Source: Spirochaetaceae bacterium bin103 | GTDB lineage: Bacteria; Spirochaetota; Spirochaetia; SZUA-6; Bin103 | Direction of reading: 5' to 3' | NCBI GenBank assembly: GCA_002238925.1 | Contig: MPNH01000002.1 | Coordinates: forward strand, 62,001-126,000 | DNA: 64,000 nt | Part shown: piece by piece, positions 62,316 through 64,000 of the stretch | Numbering within the stretch: the first letter of the stretch is position 1 | Layout: every line of letters begins with the position of its first letter | Position numbers and translations under genes: made by a program | The notes under the pieces: model-generated | What the model saw: only the letters and a program-made list of their open reading frames with translations | The model's database searches: none | Told to the model about the DNA's origin: nothing

Positions 62316-63311
62316 ATGGCAAGCTATATCCTCCGGCGCCTCGCCTACATGGTCATTCTGCTCGTCGCCCTGTCGGTGGTGGTGTTCATCGTGATCCAGC
62401 TTCCGCCCGGCGACATGATGACGGTGATGCTGGCGCGCATGGAGGCGGGCGGCGCCGATGCCAGCCTCGGCGGCGAGGAGATTTCCGCCATGCAGGAGCA
62501 GTACGGCCTGCACCTGCCGGCGCACATGCAGTACCTGCGCTGGTTCGGCAACCTGCTGCGCGGCAACCTGGGGCCGTCGTTCGTATACGGCAGGCCGGTC
62601 ACCCTGCTGTTGCTGGAACGGCTGCCGCTTACCGTGCTGATCTCCGGCATCACTCTGCTGTTCGCCTACGCGGTAGCGATCCCGATCGGCATCTACTCCG
62701 CCACCCACCAATACTCGCTCGGCGACTACGGGTTCACGGTGGTGGGGTTCGTCGGCCTGGCGACCCCGAACTTTCTGCTTGCCCTGATCCTGATGTACCT
62801 GCTCCTGACCCTGTTCGGCGTCAGCCCCGGCGGCTTGTACTCAGCCGAGTTCGATCACGCTCCGTGGAGCTTCGCCAAGTTTCTGAACGGCCTCGGGCAC
62901 CTGCCACTGCCGATCATCGTCATCGGCATGGCCGGCACGGCGGCGATCATCCGGGTGATGCGCGGCACCTTGCTCGACGAGCTGCGCAAGCAGTACGTGA
63001 TCACCGCCCGCGCCAAGGGCGTATCCGAGGCCACGCTCACTTTCAAGTACCCGGTGCGGGTCGCGTTGAACCCGATCATCAGCACGGTCGGCTGGCTGCT
63101 GCCGGAGATCGTCTCCGGCAGCACCATCGTCGCCATCGTGCTCAGCCTGCCGACCGTGGCGCCGCTGCTGTTCGATGCGCTGCTTCAGGAAGACATGTTT
63201 CTGGCCGGCAGCACGCTGATGGTGCTGGCCGCGCTGACCATTGTCGGCACGCTGATCTCCGACCTGCTGCTGGTAATCACCGACCCGCGCATCCGCTTCG
63301 AGCGCGTCTAA
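62316..63311 (+). CDS. Dipeptide-type ABC transporter permease, DppB type
   Basis: The 331-residue permease starts MASYILRRLAYMVILLVALS, the normal DppB entry. It has VIQLPPGDMMTVMLARMEAG, QYGLHLPAHMQYLRWFGNLL followed by RGNLGPSF, the coupling loop YVITARAKGVSEATLTFKYP and the ending ISDLLLVITDPRIRFERV. Six hydrophobic helices are visible. It is the first gene of a second dipeptide-type importer and precedes a DppC gene by seven bases. It is clearly different from the permease at 10189-11133. Confidence 0.93.
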   Translation: MASYILRRLAYMVILLVALSVVVFIVIQLPPGDMMTVMLARMEAGGADASLGGEEISAMQEQYGLHLPAHMQYLRWFGNLLRGNLGPSFVYGRPVTLLLLERLPLTVLISGITLLFAYAVAIPIGIYSATHQYSLGDYGFTVVGFVGLATPNFLLALILMYLLLTLFGVSPGGLYSAEFDHAPWSFAKFLNGLGHLPLPIIVIGMAGTAAIIRVMRGTLLDELRKQYVITARAKGVSEATLTFKYPVRVALNPIISTVGWLLPEIVSGSTIVAIVLSLPTVAPLLFDALLQEDMFLAGSTLMVLAALTIVGTLISDLLLVITDPRIRFERV

Positions 63312-63318
63312 GCCGCGC

Positions 63319-64000
63319 ATGAGCACGATCACCGTGACCCGCCGGGAGAGCGCCGCCGAGGAGCGCTACTACCTCGCCACCCAGTGGCAGCTTATCCGGC
63401 GCCGGTTCGCTGCCCACCGCCTTGCCCTGCTTGGCACCGTGCTGCTGATCGTCCTGTACGCGGGCGCCCTGTTCGCGGAGTTCCTCGCCCCCTACGACGC
63501 CTTTCGCCGCTTCCCGGACTATCAACTGACCGCGCCGCAACGGGTGCGCCTGTTCCACGACGGCACGCCGCGCCTGCCGTTCGTTTACGGCCTGCACCGG
63601 GAACGCCACCCCGAGACCCTGCGTTGGCAGTTCGCCATTGACCGCGACACCCGCTACCCGATCGCGTTGTTCGTACGCGGCGACCCGTACCGGCTGGTCG
63701 GCCTCATCCCCGCGGACATTCATCTGTTCGGTGTCCGTCACGAGGAAGGCTTCCTGTTCCTGTTCGGGACCGACAATCTGGGCCGCGACCTGTTCTCGCG
63801 CAACGTGTACGCGGCGCGCATCTCGCTGAGCATCGGCCTGGTCGGCGTGGCGATGAGCTTCGTGCTCGGCTGCCTGCTCGGCGGCATCTCCGGCTACTAC
63901 GGCGGCGCCGTCGACACCTTCATCCAGCGGCTGATCGAGTTCCTGATCTCGATCCCGTCGATTCCGCTGTGGATGGCGCTGGCGGCGGCGCTGCCCAACG
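63319..64000 (+). CDS. Dipeptide-type ABC transporter permease, DppC type (truncated by window end)
   Basis: 227 codons are visible from ATG at 63319. The protein begins MSTITVTRRESAAEERYYLA, then LIRRRFAAHRLALLGTVLLI. Next is a long periplasmic region of about 100 residues (YDAFRRFPDYQLTAPQRVRL, FVYGLHRERHPETLRWQFAI) before FLFLFGTDNLGRDLFSRNVY. That long insert between helix 1 and the GTDNLGRD motif is typical of one DppC subgroup. The coupling loop and C-terminus lie outside the window. It continues the importer begun by the preceding gene. Confidence 0.9.
   Translation, partial: MSTITVTRRESAAEERYYLATQWQLIRRRFAAHRLALLGTVLLIVLYAGALFAEFLAPYDAFRRFPDYQLTAPQRVRLFHDGTPRLPFVYGLHRERHPETLRWQFAIDRDTRYPIALFVRGDPYRLVGLIPADIHLFGVRHEEGFLFLFGTDNLGRDLFSRNVYAARISLSIGLVGVAMSFVLGCLLGGISGYYGGAVDTFIQRLIEFLISIPSIPLWMALAAALPN

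Overview
The window is GC-rich bacterial chromosome, dense with genes and built mostly of short operons for uptake and breakdown of small organic compounds. It holds one complete dipeptide-type ABC importer, the first two permease genes of a second one, and four carbohydrate-type ABC importers. The substrate-binding proteins carry signal peptides ending in Ala-Gly/Glu-rich stretches (ALYAGGGGE, ALWAGGEEE, AAYAAAGAEGE) with no canonical lipobox cysteine. Such leaders are common in Spirochaetota, so I infer a heterotrophic, possibly host-associated or marine spirochaete, probably from a metagenome assembly. No rRNA or taxonomic marker is present, so this is a lean only.

Layout: 1-5034 (minus) holds the edge of an unidentified gene, a VOC protein, two amidohydrolase-family proteins, a luciferase-like flavin oxidoreductase and a peptide-type binding protein. 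5254-9285 (plus) is a tightly overlapping operon of transaldolase-like protein, class III aminotransferase and two Dpp/Opp ATPases. It runs head-on into 12126-9300 (minus), which encodes a third amidohydrolase and the two matching permeases. 12127-16215 is clearly AT-richer and carries three minus-strand genes: a trypsin-like serine protease, a membrane protein and a secreted protein. 16216-21384 (plus) is a hydantoinase/oxoprolinase pair plus a threonine-synthase-like enzyme, converging on a GMC oxidoreductase and a phytanoyl-CoA-dioxygenase-like protein (24087-21461).

24214-29437 (minus) is another AT-richer block: a sugar ABC importer, a zinc dehydrogenase and an NAD-dependent epimerase, behind a near-consensus sigma-70 promoter. 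29993-33241 (minus) and 34150-37390 (plus) are two further sugar importers separated by a Phd/PIN toxin-antitoxin pair. 37415-41135 has a vanadium-haloperoxidase-like protein facing a CRTAC1/FG-GAP repeat protein. 41230-47905 has an LplABC-type importer flanked by two P-loop ATPase genes with nuclease-like C-termini, one of them frameshifted. 48019-49968 is a zinc dehydrogenase divergent from a second PhyH enzyme, followed by tRNA-Asn.

50225-52250 holds a small unknown protein, a second luciferase-like oxidoreductase and its likely flavin reductase. 52308-57775 encodes a three-subunit molybdenum hydroxylase whose FAD and 2Fe-2S genes are split from the large-subunit gene by a 534-residue ankyrin protein. 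The large-subunit gene is broken by a 55-base G/C-only-looking insertion just before its catalytic glutamate motif. 57785-59843 is an enolase-superfamily enzyme plus a DHDPS-family enzyme, suggestive of hydroxyproline-type catabolism. The right end has an eroded ATPase remnant, a nucleotidyltransferase, a trans-sulfuration PLP enzyme and the start of a second dipeptide importer.

Most operons pair an importer with one to three catabolic enzymes. None of the four carbohydrate importers has its own ATPase gene, so they presumably share one encoded elsewhere. No rRNA, CRISPR array, phage or insertion sequence was recognised.
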